Shown: in pieces, positions 46,593 to 56,554 of the stretch
Numbering within the stretch: the first letter of the stretch is position 1
How the letters are laid out: every line of letters begins with the position of its first letter
Origin: Sphingomonas sp. QA11
GTDB lineage: Bacteria; Pseudomonadota; Alphaproteobacteria; Sphingomonadales; Sphingomonadaceae
NCBI RefSeq assembly: GCF_028473665.1
Contig: NZ_CP098774.1
Span: 1,116,001-1,180,000 of the forward strand
Length of the DNA: 64,000 nucleotides
Reading direction: 5' to 3'
The notes under the pieces: generated by a model
What the model saw: the letters and a program-made list of their open reading frames with translations, nothing else
Database searches by the model: none
What the model was told of the DNA's origin: nothing
Program-made: the position numbers and the translations under genes

Positions 46593-46666
46593 CCCGTTCG
46601 TGTCGAGCGAAGTCGAGACACTTGGCGCTCCATCAGGGTTTCTCGACGAGGCTCGAAACGAACGGG
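46593..46666. repeat. Imperfect palindromic element between accD and folC
   Basis: Positions 46593-46618 and 46641-46666 are inverted copies of 26 bases. The outer 16 differ once, the inner six (TCGAGA/TCTCGA) match, and the four between mostly mismatch. The TTCG-GTCGAG theme is typical of dispersed sphingomonad repeats. It lies in the 117-base gap of an otherwise tight operon. Confidence 0.65.
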
Positions 46667-46676
46667 TTTCTCGATC

Positions 46677-47531
46677 TTACGCCGCCTTCTTGGCGGAGAG
46701 ATAGTCGATCACGCTCGCGAGCGTCGTGCGCAGATCGCGGCGGTGCTTCACCATATCGAGCATGCCATGTTCCAGCAGATATTCTGCGCGCTGGAAGCCC
46801 TCGGGCAGCTTTTCGCGGATGGTCTGCTCGATCACGCGCTGGCCGGCAAAGCCGATCAGGGCGCCGGGCTCCGCGATCTGGACGTCGCCGAGCATCGCAT
46901 AGCTTGCCGTGACGCCGCCCGTCGTCGGATCGGTCAGCACGACGATATAGGGCAAGCCGGCATCGTGCAGCATCTGGATCGCCACGGTGGCGCGCGGCAT
47001 CTGCATCAGGCTGAGAATACCCTCCTGCATGCGTGCGCCGCCGGCTGCGGTGAAGATGATGTACGGGCAATTGTCCTCGATCGCGTTCTCGACGCCGCGC
47101 ACGAACGCCTCCCCGACCGCCAGGCCCATCGATCCGCCCATGAAGGCGAAATCCTGCACGCCGACCACGGCGCGATGTCCTTTGATCGTGCCGCGCGCGT
47201 TGATCAGCGCATCGCCTTCCGACGTCGCGGCGCGGGCGGCCTTGATTCGGTCGACATAACGCTTGGTATCGCGGAACTTGAGCGGATCGTCCTGCACCTT
47301 GGGGAGCGGGATGATGGTGTAGCTGCCGGCATCGAAGACATATTTGAAGCGCAGGACCGGGCCGATGCGCTCATGATGCTGGCAGTTCGGGCAGACATGG
47401 AGGTTGTCCTCCAGCTCCTTCACGAACACCATCTGCCCGCATCCCTTGCACTTGTGCCAGAGGTTGTCGGGCGAATCCTTCTTGGGGACGACGAACGACA
47501 GCGCGTTCCTGACGCTGGTGAGCCAGCTCAT
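46677..47531 (-). CDS. accD: Acetyl-CoA carboxylase carboxyltransferase beta subunit
   Basis: The 284-residue subunit has the N-terminal four-Cys zinc ribbon (CKGC at 28-31, CPNC at 47-50). The crotonase-like domain includes [36 protein letters not shown] and [23 protein letters not shown]. With AccA it transfers CO2 from carboxybiotin to acetyl-CoA. The start overlaps the trpA stop (ATGA), joining fatty-acid and Trp genes in one operon, as is usual in alphaproteobacteria. Confidence 0.96.
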   Translation of the reverse strand: MSWLTSVRNALSFVVPKKDSPDNLWHKCKGCGQMVFVKELEDNLHVCPNCQHHERIGPVLRFKYVFDAGSYTIIPLPKVQDDPLKFRDTKRYVDRIKAARAATSEGDALINARGTIKGHRAVVGVQDFAFMGGSMGLAVGEAFVRGVENAIEDNCPYIIFTAAGGARMQEGILSLMQMPRATVAIQMLHDAGLPYIVVLTDPTTGGVTASYAMLGDVQIAEPGALIGFAGQRVIEQTIREKLPEGFQRAEYLLEHGMLDMVKHRRDLRTTLASVIDYLSAKKAA

Positions 47532-48340
47532 ACTGTTTCCTTTCGGGCCGCGGCAATCGCCGTGGACAGGGAACGGATATAGGCCTCGACCGGCGCGCCT
47601 GCACCTTCGGCGTGCTGGCCGACCAGCTCGACGATCGCCGAGCCGACCACGACACCGTCGGCGACACGGGCGATCGCGGCGGCCTGATCGGGCGTGCGGA
47701 CACCGAAGCCCACCGCGACGGGAATGTCGGTGGCGGCCTTGAGGCGAGCGACGGCGTCCTCGATCGAATCCTGCGCTGCCTGCTGCAGCCCCGTGATGCC
47801 GGCGACCGAGACATAATAGAGGAAGCCGCTCGCGCCGGAAAGCACCGCGGGCAGGCGCGCGGTATCGGTAGTCGGCGTTGCAAGGCGGATCAGATCGATA
47901 CCGGCGGCGCGGAGCATTGGGCCGAGCTCGTCATCCTCCTCGGGAGGCAGGTCGACGCAGATCACGCCATCGACACCGGCATCGCGCGCGGCACTGGCGA
48001 ACCAGTCGGCGCCGCGGCGGAGCATCGGGTTGGCATAGCCCATCAGCACGACCGGCACACCGGGATGTCGTGCGCGGAAGGCCCTGGCGATCGCAAGAAT
48101 ATCGGCGGTGGTGGTGCCGGCGCCCAGGCTGCGGAGGTTCGCGGCTTGGATCGCCGGACCATCGGCCATCGGATCGGTGAAGGGCATGCCCAACTCGATC
48201 ACGTCAGTGCCGCCAGCGACCAGCGCGTCGAGGATCGCGCCGGTGGCCCAGGGCGCCGGATCGCCGGCGGTGATAAAGGTGACGAGCGCGGCGCGATGCT
48301 GTTCGCGGGCGCGGTCGAAGGCGGCGGAAAGGCGGGTCAT
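47528..48340 (-). CDS. trpA: Tryptophan synthase alpha chain
   Basis: This 270-residue TIM barrel cleaves indole-3-glycerol phosphate. [10 protein letters not shown], the catalytic Glu in [16 protein letters not shown], Asp in [11 protein letters not shown], and the phosphate site [11 protein letters not shown] and [10 protein letters not shown] are all seen. Start 48340 overlaps the trpB stop by ATGA. Confidence 0.97.
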   Translation of the reverse strand: MTRLSAAFDRAREQHRAALVTFITAGDPAPWATGAILDALVAGGTDVIELGMPFTDPMADGPAIQAANLRSLGAGTTTADILAIARAFRARHPGVPVVLMGYANPMLRRGADWFASAARDAGVDGVICVDLPPEEDDELGPMLRAAGIDLIRLATPTTDTARLPAVLSGASGFLYYVSVAGITGLQQAAQDSIEDAVARLKAATDIPVAVGFGVRTPDQAAAIARVADGVVVGSAIVELVGQHAEGAGAPVEAYIRSLSTAIAAARKETV

Positions 48341-49566
48341 ATCTCTACCCCCAGCGCTTCGGCGACGGTGAAGATATCCTTGTCGCCCCGACCGCACAGG
48401 TTGCACAGGATGATCTGGTCGCGCTCCATCTCGCGCGCCACCCGGGCGACGGCGGCGATGGCGTGGCTCGGCTCGAGCGCTGGGATGATGCCCTCAGTGC
48501 GGCAGAGCAGCTGGAAGGCGTCGAGCGCTTCGGTGTCGGTCGCGCTGGTATATTGGACGCGGCCGATCGAATGGAGCCATGAATGTTCCGGGCCGATGCC
48601 GGGATAGTCGAGCCCGGCCGAGATCGAATGCGCTTCCGCGATCTGGCCGTCCTCGTCCTGCAGCAGATAGGTCTTGTTGCCGTGAAGCACGCCCGGCGAT
48701 CCGCCGGCCAGGCTGGCGGCATGCTGCTTGTCGAGGCCGTGGCCGGCGGCCTCCACGCCGAGCATGGCGACATTGGCGTCGTCCAGGAACGGGTGGAACA
48801 GGCCGATCGCGTTCGATCCCCCACCGATCGCTGCGACCAGAAGGTCGGGCAGGCGATCGATGCGGCTCAACATCTGGGCGCGGGCTTCCTTGCCGATCAC
48901 GCTCTGGAAATCGCGGACCAGCTCAGGATAGGGGTGCGGGCCGGCGGCGGTGCCGATGATGTAGAACGTATCGTGGACGTTCGCGACCCAGTCGCGCAGA
49001 CCCTCGTTCATCGCATCCTTTAGCGTCATCGCGCCCGAGGTGACGGGGCGGACCTCCGCGCCGAGCAGCTTCATGCGGAACACATTGGGCTGCTGCCGCT
49101 CGATGTCGCGCGCGCCCATATAGATGACGCAGGGCAGGCCGAAGCGTGCGCAGACGGTTGCGGTGGCGACGCCGTGCTGGCCGGCGCCGGTTTCCGCGAT
49201 GATCCGGGTCTTGCCCATGCGCATCGCGAGGAGGATCTGGCCGATGCAATTGTTGATCTTGTGCGCGCCGGTATGGTTCAGCTCGTCGCGCTTGAACCAG
49301 ACCTGCGCACCCTTGCCCTCGGGGGCTGACTCGCGAAGCGCCTCGGTCAGCCGCTCGGCATAATAAAGCGGGCTGGGGCGGCCGACATAATGTTCGAGCA
49401 GGTCCTCGAACTCGGCGATGAAGGCGGGATCGGCCTTGGCGGCGCGATAGGCCTCATCAAGCTCGAGGATCAGCGGCATCAGCGTCTCGGCGACGTAGCG
49501 GCCGCCGAACTCGCCGAAATGCCCGCGATCGTCGGGCTGGGCGCGGAAGGAATTGGGCACGTTCAT
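48337..49566 (-). CDS. trpB: Tryptophan synthase beta chain
   Basis: The 409-residue PLP enzyme joins indole and serine. [18 protein letters not shown] at the N-terminus, the PLP Lys in [29 protein letters not shown], the phosphate loop GGGSNAIG and a C-terminal [12 protein letters not shown] are all intact. It starts 72 bases after the trpF stop. Confidence 0.98.
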   Translation of the reverse strand: MNVPNSFRAQPDDRGHFGEFGGRYVAETLMPLILELDEAYRAAKADPAFIAEFEDLLEHYVGRPSPLYYAERLTEALRESAPEGKGAQVWFKRDELNHTGAHKINNCIGQILLAMRMGKTRIIAETGAGQHGVATATVCARFGLPCVIYMGARDIERQQPNVFRMKLLGAEVRPVTSGAMTLKDAMNEGLRDWVANVHDTFYIIGTAAGPHPYPELVRDFQSVIGKEARAQMLSRIDRLPDLLVAAIGGGSNAIGLFHPFLDDANVAMLGVEAAGHGLDKQHAASLAGGSPGVLHGNKTYLLQDEDGQIAEAHSISAGLDYPGIGPEHSWLHSIGRVQYTSATDTEALDAFQLLCRTEGIIPALEPSHAIAAVARVAREMERDQIILCNLCGRGDKDIFTVAEALGVEI

Positions 49567-49638
49567 GGTGCGGGCGCTTTAGCACCTCGTGAGAAGGTGT
49601 CGAGTTGCCTAAAACTGTTCCGCGAAGAAGCGCGAATT

Positions 49639-50277
49639 CTATAGCGCTTTTACCGTGTCGAGGAAGGTCGTGATCTTGGTCACGTCCTTGATGCCCGGCG
49701 CCGACTCCACGCCCGAGGATACATCCACCATCCGCGCGCCGGTGATCGTCACCGCCTCGGCGACATTGAGCGGATCGAGCCCGCCCGACAGCGCCCAGGG
49801 AAGCGGGTGGCGGAAGCCCTGGAGCAGGCTCCAGTCGAAGCGCACGCCCATGCCGCCGGGCAAGGTCGCACCCGGTGGCGTCTTGGCGTCGTAGAGAATG
49901 CGGTCGGCGGCACCGGTGAAGGTCTCGGCCATAGCGAGATCGCCGCGCGTCTTGATTGCGACGGCTGCCCATACATCGAGGCCGGTGCCTGCCCTGATCG
50001 CGGCAGCGCGGGCCGGGCTGGTATTGTGAAGCTGGAGCGTCTGGAGCTCGCCGGCACCGATCGAGGCTTCGAGCAGGGCATCGTCGGGATCGACAAACAC
50101 ACCGACACGGATGACCCGGCCGGGCACTCGGGCAGCGAGTTGCGCGGCACGCTCGCGGCTCAGGCTGCGCGGGGAGGGTGGGAAGAAGACGAAGCCGACA
50201 TGGCTCGCCCCGCCCCGGATCGCGGCGTCGAGGGTTTCAGGCGTCGACAGGCCACAGATCTTCGCAGTGACGGACAT
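49639..50277 (-). CDS. trpF: Phosphoribosylanthranilate isomerase
   Basis: This 212-residue TIM-barrel enzyme of Trp synthesis has the N-terminal KICGLSTPETL with the catalytic Cys, GFVFFPPSPRSLS, VGVFVDP, the Asp in RILYDAKTPPGA, and ALSGGLDPLNVAEA and DVSSGVESAPGIKD closing the barrel. It lies between the GNAT gene and trpB on the minus strand. Confidence 0.96.
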   Translation of the reverse strand: MSVTAKICGLSTPETLDAAIRGGASHVGFVFFPPSPRSLSRERAAQLAARVPGRVIRVGVFVDPDDALLEASIGAGELQTLQLHNTSPARAAAIRAGTGLDVWAAVAIKTRGDLAMAETFTGAADRILYDAKTPPGATLPGGMGVRFDWSLLQGFRHPLPWALSGGLDPLNVAEAVTITGARMVDVSSGVESAPGIKDVTKITTFLDTVKAL

Positions 50278-50293
50278 GATGCCGCCATAGGCG

Positions 50294-50803
50294 TCAGGCG
50301 AGGGGCTTGACCAGTACCGTCATGTAGAATGGCGGTATGACGGCGACCGGGAAGTCCCGCCGTTCCCCCGTGCGGACATAGCCACGGCGCTCGTAATAGG
50401 CGATCAGCTCGACCCGGTTCTCGATGACGGTCATTTCCATCGCCGACGTACCGAACGTGCCGCGGGCGAGGGTCTCCGCCGCATCGATCAGGCGCTTGCC
50501 GAGGCCTGCCGTCTGCAGGGTCGGTTCGATGCACAACAGGCCGAGATAGGCGAGGCCGTCGCCGCGATCGGTGACCTGGACACAACCGATCGGCGTATCG
50601 CCGTTCAAGGCGACCAGCAGTCGTTCGGCGGGATTCGCCAGCGATGGTTCGAGCGTTGCGATGTCGGTACGCGTTCCGTCGAGCAGATCAGCCTCATGGG
50701 TCCAGCCGGCGCGGGCTGAATCGCCACGATAGGCCCGCTCGATCACAGGATGCAGGCGCGGCAGATCGTCACGGGCGGCAAGGCGGATCGTTGCGTTGGA
50801 CAT
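50294..50803 (-). CDS. GNAT-family acetyltransferase
   Basis: The 169-residue GNAT enzyme has LGLLCIEPTLQTAGLGKRLIDAAE as the acetyl-CoA loop (about 90-112) and a C-terminal MEMTVIENRVELIAYYERRGYVRTGE. It sits between pyrF and trpF, six and sixteen bases from its neighbours, so it belongs to this operon. Substrate unknown. Confidence 0.87.
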   Translation of the reverse strand: MSNATIRLAARDDLPRLHPVIERAYRGDSARAGWTHEADLLDGTRTDIATLEPSLANPAERLLVALNGDTPIGCVQVTDRGDGLAYLGLLCIEPTLQTAGLGKRLIDAAETLARGTFGTSAMEMTVIENRVELIAYYERRGYVRTGERRDFPVAVIPPFYMTVLVKPLA

Positions 50804-50809
50804 TTCGGA

Positions 50810-51484
50810 TTACAGCGTCGCGCCGATCTCGCGGGCGGCCGTATCGGGGTCTTCGGCCTGGGTGATCGGACGGCCCACCACCAGGATCGAGGCACCGGCG
50901 TCGAGGGCCTGGCGTGGCGTGACCACGCGCTTCTGGTCGCCGACCGCGCCATTGGCGGGGCGCACGCCGGGAACGACGAAGAACCCCTTAGGCCAGAGCG
51001 CCTTGGCGGCAGCTACCTCAGCACCGGAGCAGACGACGCCGTCGACGCCCGCCTTCATCGCCAGCTCGGTCAGGCGAAGCACCTGATCGTGCGGATCGTC
51101 CGGGCAGCCGATCGAGGCGAGATCGCGCGCGTCGAGGCTGGTAAGCGTAGTGACCGCGACGACCTTGGTGCCGGTCGGCGCGGCTGCCTTGGCGTCTTCA
51201 AGCATCGAGCGGCCGCCGGCGGCGTGCACCGTCAGGATAGCCGGTTCGAGTGGGCGTAGCGCCATGATCGCCTTGGCGACGGTGTTGGGGATGTCGTGGA
51301 ACTTCAGGTCGAGAAAGATCGGCAAGCCGAGTTCCGCCATCTCGCGCACGCCGGCGCGACCATTGGCCATGAAGAATTCGAGGCCGAGCTTGATGCCGCC
51401 GACATGGTGATGGACTCGCTGCGCGATCGCCTTGGCTTTTTCCAGGTCGGGCGTGTCGAGGGCGACGAAGATTCGGCTACTCAT
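50810..51484 (-). CDS. pyrF: Orotidine 5'-phosphate decarboxylase
   Basis: The 224-residue TIM-barrel enzyme makes UMP from OMP. The catalytic Lys-Asp tetrad is in IFLDLKFHDIPNTVAKA. IFVALDTPDLEKA, TVHAAGGRSM, FFVVPGVRPANG and ILVVGRPITQAEDP are also typical. The start at 51484 overlaps the lapA stop (ATGA). Confidence 0.96.
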   Translation of the reverse strand: MSSRIFVALDTPDLEKAKAIAQRVHHHVGGIKLGLEFFMANGRAGVREMAELGLPIFLDLKFHDIPNTVAKAIMALRPLEPAILTVHAAGGRSMLEDAKAAAPTGTKVVAVTTLTSLDARDLASIGCPDDPHDQVLRLTELAMKAGVDGVVCSGAEVAAAKALWPKGFFVVPGVRPANGAVGDQKRVVTPRQALDAGASILVVGRPITQAEDPDTAAREIGATL

Positions 51485-51837
51485 GCGCCACCCGGCGGGA
51501 CGGCGGTTGGGATGGCTGCCGGAGCAGGCGGGGGCTGGATCGCCGGCGGCTCGGGTTCGAGCGGCGTCGCCACGACCGGCGCAAGTACGCCGCGCAGATC
51601 CGCCAGGGTACGCTCCGACGTGGCAAGCCGGTTGCGCAGCCGCCAGCGGATGGCGTTGTAGTAGAGCATCGTCGGCACGAGGCCGATCAGGAAGGTGATG
51701 AACAGCAGCAGGGGCAGGTTCACCTCGGCGATCAGGCCGCCCCACAGCTTGAGCGGCACCGTCGTCCAGTTACCCAGGGTGAACACCGCGGCGACGAAGG
51801 CGAGCAGGCACCAGAACAGGATCTTCAGGAACTGCAT
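51481..51837 (-). CDS. lapA: LapA-domain membrane protein
   Basis: The 118-residue inner-membrane protein has two helices (about 4-26 and 42-64) with the LapA/DUF1049 pattern: FTLGNWTTVPLKLW between them and a basic exit WRLRNRL. A Pro-rich cytoplasmic tail follows. LapA/LapB proteins act in LPS assembly control in E. coli; no LapB-like TPR gene is adjacent here. Its place before pyrF is common in alphaproteobacteria. Confidence 0.82.
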   Translation of the reverse strand: MQFLKILFWCLLAFVAAVFTLGNWTTVPLKLWGGLIAEVNLPLLLFITFLIGLVPTMLYYNAIRWRLRNRLATSERTLADLRGVLAPVVATPLEPEPPAIQPPPAPAAIPTAVPPGGA

Positions 51838-51938
51838 CGAGCGGTGTGGCCTCCGAAACTACCCAGACTGGGCATTTCTACGTCCGCGATGTCGCTTTGA
51901 CCAGCCTAGCGGCCAAGTTCGTCACGCCGGGTTCGGAC

Positions 51939-54233
51939 TTAGCCGATTTCCTTGCGAAGCGACGCCACCAGCCCGGGAATTGCTTCAAGCTTCGGTTCTT
52001 CCTCGTCGAGGATGGCGAGGAAAGCGGCGCGCTTGATCGCTGCGACGCGCCCTGGTTTCAGCCGTGCGTTGCCGGTGAGCGATGACAGCACGATGTCGAT
52101 CATCCGCTCGGCACCGTGGAGACGGCCCCAGAGATAGTCGTTCTCCCGATAGGCACGGCTGAAAAAGGCGCCGAAGCTATTGAACTGGACTCCCTTGAGC
52201 GTCGCCTCGGCGCCGCCCGCGCGGATCGACTTGGCGTCGTCGGGGGAGATGCGATCGACCTTGATCGGATCGAATTCGTCGAGTCCTTCGCCCTGAAGCA
52301 AGGGAAGTGTGGCGACATCGAAATAGGGGAAGCCTAGGTAGGTGAGCAGGATCGGCCGCTTCAGCCCGCGCGCCAGGCCGGTGAAGGCGGCGGCGAGCCG
52401 CTCTTCGGTTGCTGTGTCGAGCCGTTTCAGGTCGAGCGATTCGGCAAGCTTGTCGAGCAGCGGTCCGGCATCGCCGCGCAGCAGGCGTACCTCCTTGCGC
52501 AGATGCGCGTGCCGGTCGGTGCGCTTGCATTCCAGATAGTCTGCGAGCGAGGCGTAGACTGCCTCGCGGATCGGCTCCAGCTCAGCTTCCTCGTGGTCGT
52601 TTTCCAGCTCGGTCAGACGACGGGCGAGCAGGCGCAGGCGGCGAATGCGGAAGCCGAGATCGTAGGAGCGCAGGAAGCTGATCGTCGTCGTGCTCGCCCC
52701 GTCGAAGAAGCTGGGCTTCATGTCGTCGAAGCCGCGGTTACGCACCGCATCGGCGATATGGCCGCGAATTCGCTCCCAGCGCTGCGGCCCGGGTTCGCCG
52801 CCGGCATGGTAGAGCAAGGATGTGAGCGCCTCGATCACGCCGGCGATCTTGAGATGCCCATAGGCGGCATAGCCATAGCCGGCCGCCTTGGCGGCGGCCG
52901 ACTGGGCGCGAGCGCGCCACGCGGCTAGCCGCGAGACCGTCGGGGAATCGAGGAACAGGGTATAGCCGAACAGCGCCTCGACCCGCGCCTCCACCTCGGG
53001 CCGGATGCTGGCGACGATGCCGCGCATCCGCTCGATCGTGCGCGAACGTTCGGCGATGTCTTCGAGATTGTCACGGATCGGTTGCTGGCGCGGCAGCTCG
53101 GAAACAGCACCGATGATCGTCTGGAAGAAGCCCGGCGCGTTGGGATTGTGCGGGCCGAAGCGAAGCTTCACGCCGGGGGAGGGATCGATATAGACGAAGC
53201 GCCGGTCGATCTCGCGCCGGGCGGGGCGCTCGCGCAGGGCCTCGATCGCGGGACGGAACGGGGCATTGGCGAGAACCGAGCCGTCGATCAGCACCGCCTG
53301 GTCGGCCGCGTTGGCGGCGAACTGGCGGGGCAGCACTCGCTTGAGGAAGTCGTCGCGTTCGGGCCAATCGACCTTGCGATGCTTCAGCACCTTGTCGAGC
53401 TCGCCGACCATGAAGGGCGGGAAGGCACCGGGAAAGCTCGACGTCGACCGCGCGGCGAAGGCGAGTTCGGCCGGATGGGCGAGGGTTTCGCTGGCCACGC
53501 CGTGATCGGTGAAGGGGACGACGAGGCGATGCTCGGTTTCAAGCACTTCGGGCGGCGAGTTGAGCATCAGCCGCTCGGGATGGCCGCGAAAATCGGTGAC
53601 GGTGACGAACAGGTCGAGCGGCTGACCCTCAGGCAACAGGCGCGCACCGCGTGGCGCTGACGCCATGGCGTTGAGCGCGTCGAGGATCAGGCCGGTGAAC
53701 AGGGCGCCGCCAAAGGGTGGTTCGAACCAGCGCGAACGGATGAAGTGGGAGAGCTTGCTGCGCACCTCGGTCCGCGCGCCGGCCTCGACCAGTTCGTCGA
53801 TATTGTCGCCGCTGCGTTTCTCGGCGAACCAGGCGATCGGCAGGGCCCACATCTTTGAGTAGCGCGAAGCCGGGGCCTGATGCGTATCGATCAGCGCCTC
53901 GATGTCGGCGGAGTCGAGCCAGAGCTGCGTCAGCGGTTCGAGCGACTGGCCGGTGGAGATCGCCTGGGCAAGGAAAACGCCGTTGATGCCGCCAGCGCTG
54001 GCTCCTGCGACGATGTCGACCAGCACGCGCATGCGCAGGCCGGTCTCTTCCTCGATCTCCTGGAACAGATCGCGATACACGCCCTGGCTGCCATGGTCGG
54101 AGGTCTCGCCCTTGTGAAAGGCCTGGCTTGCGCGGGCGAGGCGCCAGATCTCCTTGGTGATCCCGTGCATGTAGACAGCGAGGCTGATGCCGCCATAGCA
54201 GACCAGGGCGAGACGAAGTTCCTTCTGGCGCAT
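51939..54233 (-). CDS. Patatin-like phospholipase (DUF3376 type)
   Basis: The large 764-residue patatin protein has the oxyanion glycine stretch ALVCYGGISLAVYMHG at the very N-terminus, the nucleophile elbow VAGASAGGINGVFLA (Ser about residue 74) and the dyad Asp in AVLIDGSVLANAPF (about 305). The C-terminal ~350 residues are the helical DUF3376 part. It is coupled to an EEP-family gene by TGATG. A lipid acyl hydrolase is likely; no signal peptide is seen. Confidence 0.88.
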   Translation of the reverse strand: MRQKELRLALVCYGGISLAVYMHGITKEIWRLARASQAFHKGETSDHGSQGVYRDLFQEIEEETGLRMRVLVDIVAGASAGGINGVFLAQAISTGQSLEPLTQLWLDSADIEALIDTHQAPASRYSKMWALPIAWFAEKRSGDNIDELVEAGARTEVRSKLSHFIRSRWFEPPFGGALFTGLILDALNAMASAPRGARLLPEGQPLDLFVTVTDFRGHPERLMLNSPPEVLETEHRLVVPFTDHGVASETLAHPAELAFAARSTSSFPGAFPPFMVGELDKVLKHRKVDWPERDDFLKRVLPRQFAANAADQAVLIDGSVLANAPFRPAIEALRERPARREIDRRFVYIDPSPGVKLRFGPHNPNAPGFFQTIIGAVSELPRQQPIRDNLEDIAERSRTIERMRGIVASIRPEVEARVEALFGYTLFLDSPTVSRLAAWRARAQSAAAKAAGYGYAAYGHLKIAGVIEALTSLLYHAGGEPGPQRWERIRGHIADAVRNRGFDDMKPSFFDGASTTTISFLRSYDLGFRIRRLRLLARRLTELENDHEEAELEPIREAVYASLADYLECKRTDRHAHLRKEVRLLRGDAGPLLDKLAESLDLKRLDTATEERLAAAFTGLARGLKRPILLTYLGFPYFDVATLPLLQGEGLDEFDPIKVDRISPDDAKSIRAGGAEATLKGVQFNSFGAFFSRAYRENDYLWGRLHGAERMIDIVLSSLTGNARLKPGRVAAIKRAAFLAILDEEEPKLEAIPGLVASLRKEIG

Positions 54234-54928
54234 CAGGCGGTTTCCAGCATTGCCCAAATCGGGAGATGATCCGACGCCTTGCGCGCCATCGCGCTGTGAT
54301 GGACTCCGCAATCGGCGACGCGGAGATCGGTCGATACCATGATCCGGTCGAGCCGGGCGATCGGCCGGCGGACATGGAAACTCGGGCCGGTTGCGGCGAA
54401 GCTGTAGTCGCGACCGAAATCGCGCAGGCAGCCGGCTTGCGCGCTCCATTCGTTGAGATCGCCCATCAGCACGGTGGGGCGGCGCGTCGTACTCGAGTCG
54501 ACATGAGCGAGGATCGCATGTGCCTGCCGCCGGCGCCACAGGCCGGACAGGTCCAGATGCATGCCGACGATACGGATCGGCACGCCGGCGGCGCGGACAT
54601 CGGCCATCACCGCGCCACGTGGTTCCAGCGCGGGAAGGTGGATCGCTTCGCAGTCGATCACCACTGAATCCTTGCGGACCAGCAGGACATTGCCATGCCA
54701 GCCCATGCTGCCGGCGCGCGCGCCGAACGGCACCGCCTTCCAGGGGCTATGGTCCTCAAGCGCGTGGAGGGGAATCACTCCGGATTTGGCTCCGAAGCGT
54801 CGATCCGCCTCCTGCAGGGCGATGATGTCCGCGTCGATCTCGCGCAGGACATCGAGGATCCGGTTGGGATCGCGGCGGCGATCGAGGCCGATGCCCTTGT
54901 GGATATTGTAGCTGGCGACCTTGATCAT
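54233..54928 (-). CDS. Endonuclease/exonuclease/phosphatase (EEP) family protein
   Basis: The 231-residue EEP-fold protein has SYNIHKGIGLD, the metal Glu in IIALQEADRRF, GMHLDLSGLWRRRQ, VLMGDLNEWS and the closing SDHLPIWAML with catalytic His. Members cut DNA, inositol phosphates or sphingomyelin. The start at 54928 (MIKVASYN) matches the fold; the frame is open to 55036. Its stop overlaps the patatin ATG, so both act together. Confidence 0.86.
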   Translation of the reverse strand: MIKVASYNIHKGIGLDRRRDPNRILDVLREIDADIIALQEADRRFGAKSGVIPLHALEDHSPWKAVPFGARAGSMGWHGNVLLVRKDSVVIDCEAIHLPALEPRGAVMADVRAAGVPIRIVGMHLDLSGLWRRRQAHAILAHVDSSTTRRPTVLMGDLNEWSAQAGCLRDFGRDYSFAATGPSFHVRRPIARLDRIMVSTDLRVADCGVHHSAMARKASDHLPIWAMLETA

Positions 54929-55046
54929 GTGCGTGATGGAACGCCGATCGGCAAAGATGGTTCGCCGCGCGTTGGAATACGCCCGACTTTCCCGTCGTAT
55001 ATGCCCAGTTTCGCGCCAGGCCAGTGCGAAAATCACATCCGGCGTG

Positions 55047-56534
55047 TCATGCCGGGGCGCGGCAGTGAAACTGCAGGAAGTCCTGGTGACTTGGCATCCT
55101 TGCGACTGCGCTGGCGATACCGGCCTTCAGGTCGCCGAGCGCCTGCCGCAACTGGCCCGGCGGCATGAGGCGGGCGACCTGATGATAGCCATTGGGGCGG
55201 ATTCCCTGGCCGAGCATGACCTGAACCCAGGAATCCACGCGGAACAGTTCGTCCGATGCCTGATAGGCCCGGGCGCTCTCGCGGAACAGCGCGATACGGC
55301 GGACGAGCGAGTCGGGGATGTCCATGGTCCGGCAACGCCGCCAGAAGGCGCTGTCGTCGCGTTCGGTGAGAAAATAGTGGAGAATGACAAAGTCCCGGAC
55401 GCCCTCGAGTTCGGTGCGCGACAACTGGTTGTAGCGGTCGATCAGCGCCGCGTCGAAGCCATTGAAGGGGAAGTACTGCATCAGCCGCGTGACCGCGATC
55501 ATGATGAGATGGATGCTGGTTGATTCGAGCGGTTCGATAAAACCGCTCGCCAGGCCCAGAGCGACGCAGTTCCTGTTCCAGACCTTGCGGCGGGTGCCGG
55601 TGCGGTACCGGATCAGGCGTGGGTCGAACAACGGCTCACCCTCGATCTGGTCGAGCAACAGCGCCTTCGCTGAATCGTCCGTCATGTGCTTGCTTGAGAA
55701 GACGAGCCCGTTGCCAATGCGGTGCTGGAGCGGGATTTGCCAGCGCCAGCCTGCCTCATGCGCGATGGCGCGGGTATAGGGAACGGCCGGGCCGACCGAT
55801 TCAGTCTGAACCGCATAGGCGCTGTCGGTGGCGAGCCAATCGCCCCAATCTTCATATCCGGTCTCAAGAGTTCGTTCGATCAGCAGGGCACGAAAGCCGG
55901 TGCAATCGATGAACAGATCACCTGAGACAATTTGACCGGATTCGAGAACAAGTGATTGAATAAATCCAGTTTCTGATTCTTGTTTGATGCTGGCGATCTT
56001 GCCCTCGACGCGCTTTACTCCGTCTGCTTCGCTTCGCGCGCGCAGGAAGCGGGCGTAAAGTGTCGCGTCGAGATGATAGGCGTAGTTGATCTGGCTGTTG
56101 TCGCCAGTGGCAAACCTGCTCGCCTCGGCGGCCTGCAATTCGAAGCAATAATCGCCGATGTCGCCGGCGAAGCCCTCGGCCCGGGCCTGGAGCCAGAAAT
56201 GATGGAAGTCGGCCATCCAGGTCGATTTGCCGAGCACCCCGAAGGAGTGGAGGTAGCGATCGCCGCTCCGTCCCCAATTCTCGAACGCGATGCCCAGCTT
56301 GAAGCTCGACTGGGTGGCGCGCATGAATTCCTGCTCGTCGATGCCGAGGAGGGAATGGAAGGCGCGGACGGTGGGAATGGTGGATTCGCCGACGCCGATC
56401 GTACCGATCTCATCAGATTCGACCAACGTGATGTCGAGCAGCCCGCCCAGTTGCTTGACCAGGGCGGCGGCGGCGAGCCAGCCGGCGGTGCCACCACCGG
56501 CGATGACGACCTTGCGCACGATCTGTCCGTCCAT
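55047..56534 (-). CDS. Flavin-dependent tryptophan-halogenase family protein
   Basis: The 495-residue FAD enzyme has GGGTAGW at 13-19, the IGVGESTIPTV loop, the catalytic-type Lys at residue 79 (SSFKLGIAF, same number as PrnA/RebH) and the full WRWQIP motif at 263-268, which excludes simple monooxygenase activity in this family. The C-terminal SGFIEPLESTSIHL is intact. GGGAGAAG before the ATG at 56534 sets the start. It is the last gene of the SapC-JmjC-halogenase operon downstream of the TonB receptor. The substrate is unknown. Confidence 0.9.
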   Translation of the reverse strand: MDGQIVRKVVIAGGGTAGWLAAAALVKQLGGLLDITLVESDEIGTIGVGESTIPTVRAFHSLLGIDEQEFMRATQSSFKLGIAFENWGRSGDRYLHSFGVLGKSTWMADFHHFWLQARAEGFAGDIGDYCFELQAAEASRFATGDNSQINYAYHLDATLYARFLRARSEADGVKRVEGKIASIKQESETGFIQSLVLESGQIVSGDLFIDCTGFRALLIERTLETGYEDWGDWLATDSAYAVQTESVGPAVPYTRAIAHEAGWRWQIPLQHRIGNGLVFSSKHMTDDSAKALLLDQIEGEPLFDPRLIRYRTGTRRKVWNRNCVALGLASGFIEPLESTSIHLIMIAVTRLMQYFPFNGFDAALIDRYNQLSRTELEGVRDFVILHYFLTERDDSAFWRRCRTMDIPDSLVRRIALFRESARAYQASDELFRVDSWVQVMLGQGIRPNGYHQVARLMPPGQLRQALGDLKAGIASAVARMPSHQDFLQFHCRAPA

Positions 56535-56554
56535 GCCGGCTTCTCCCATGTCCG

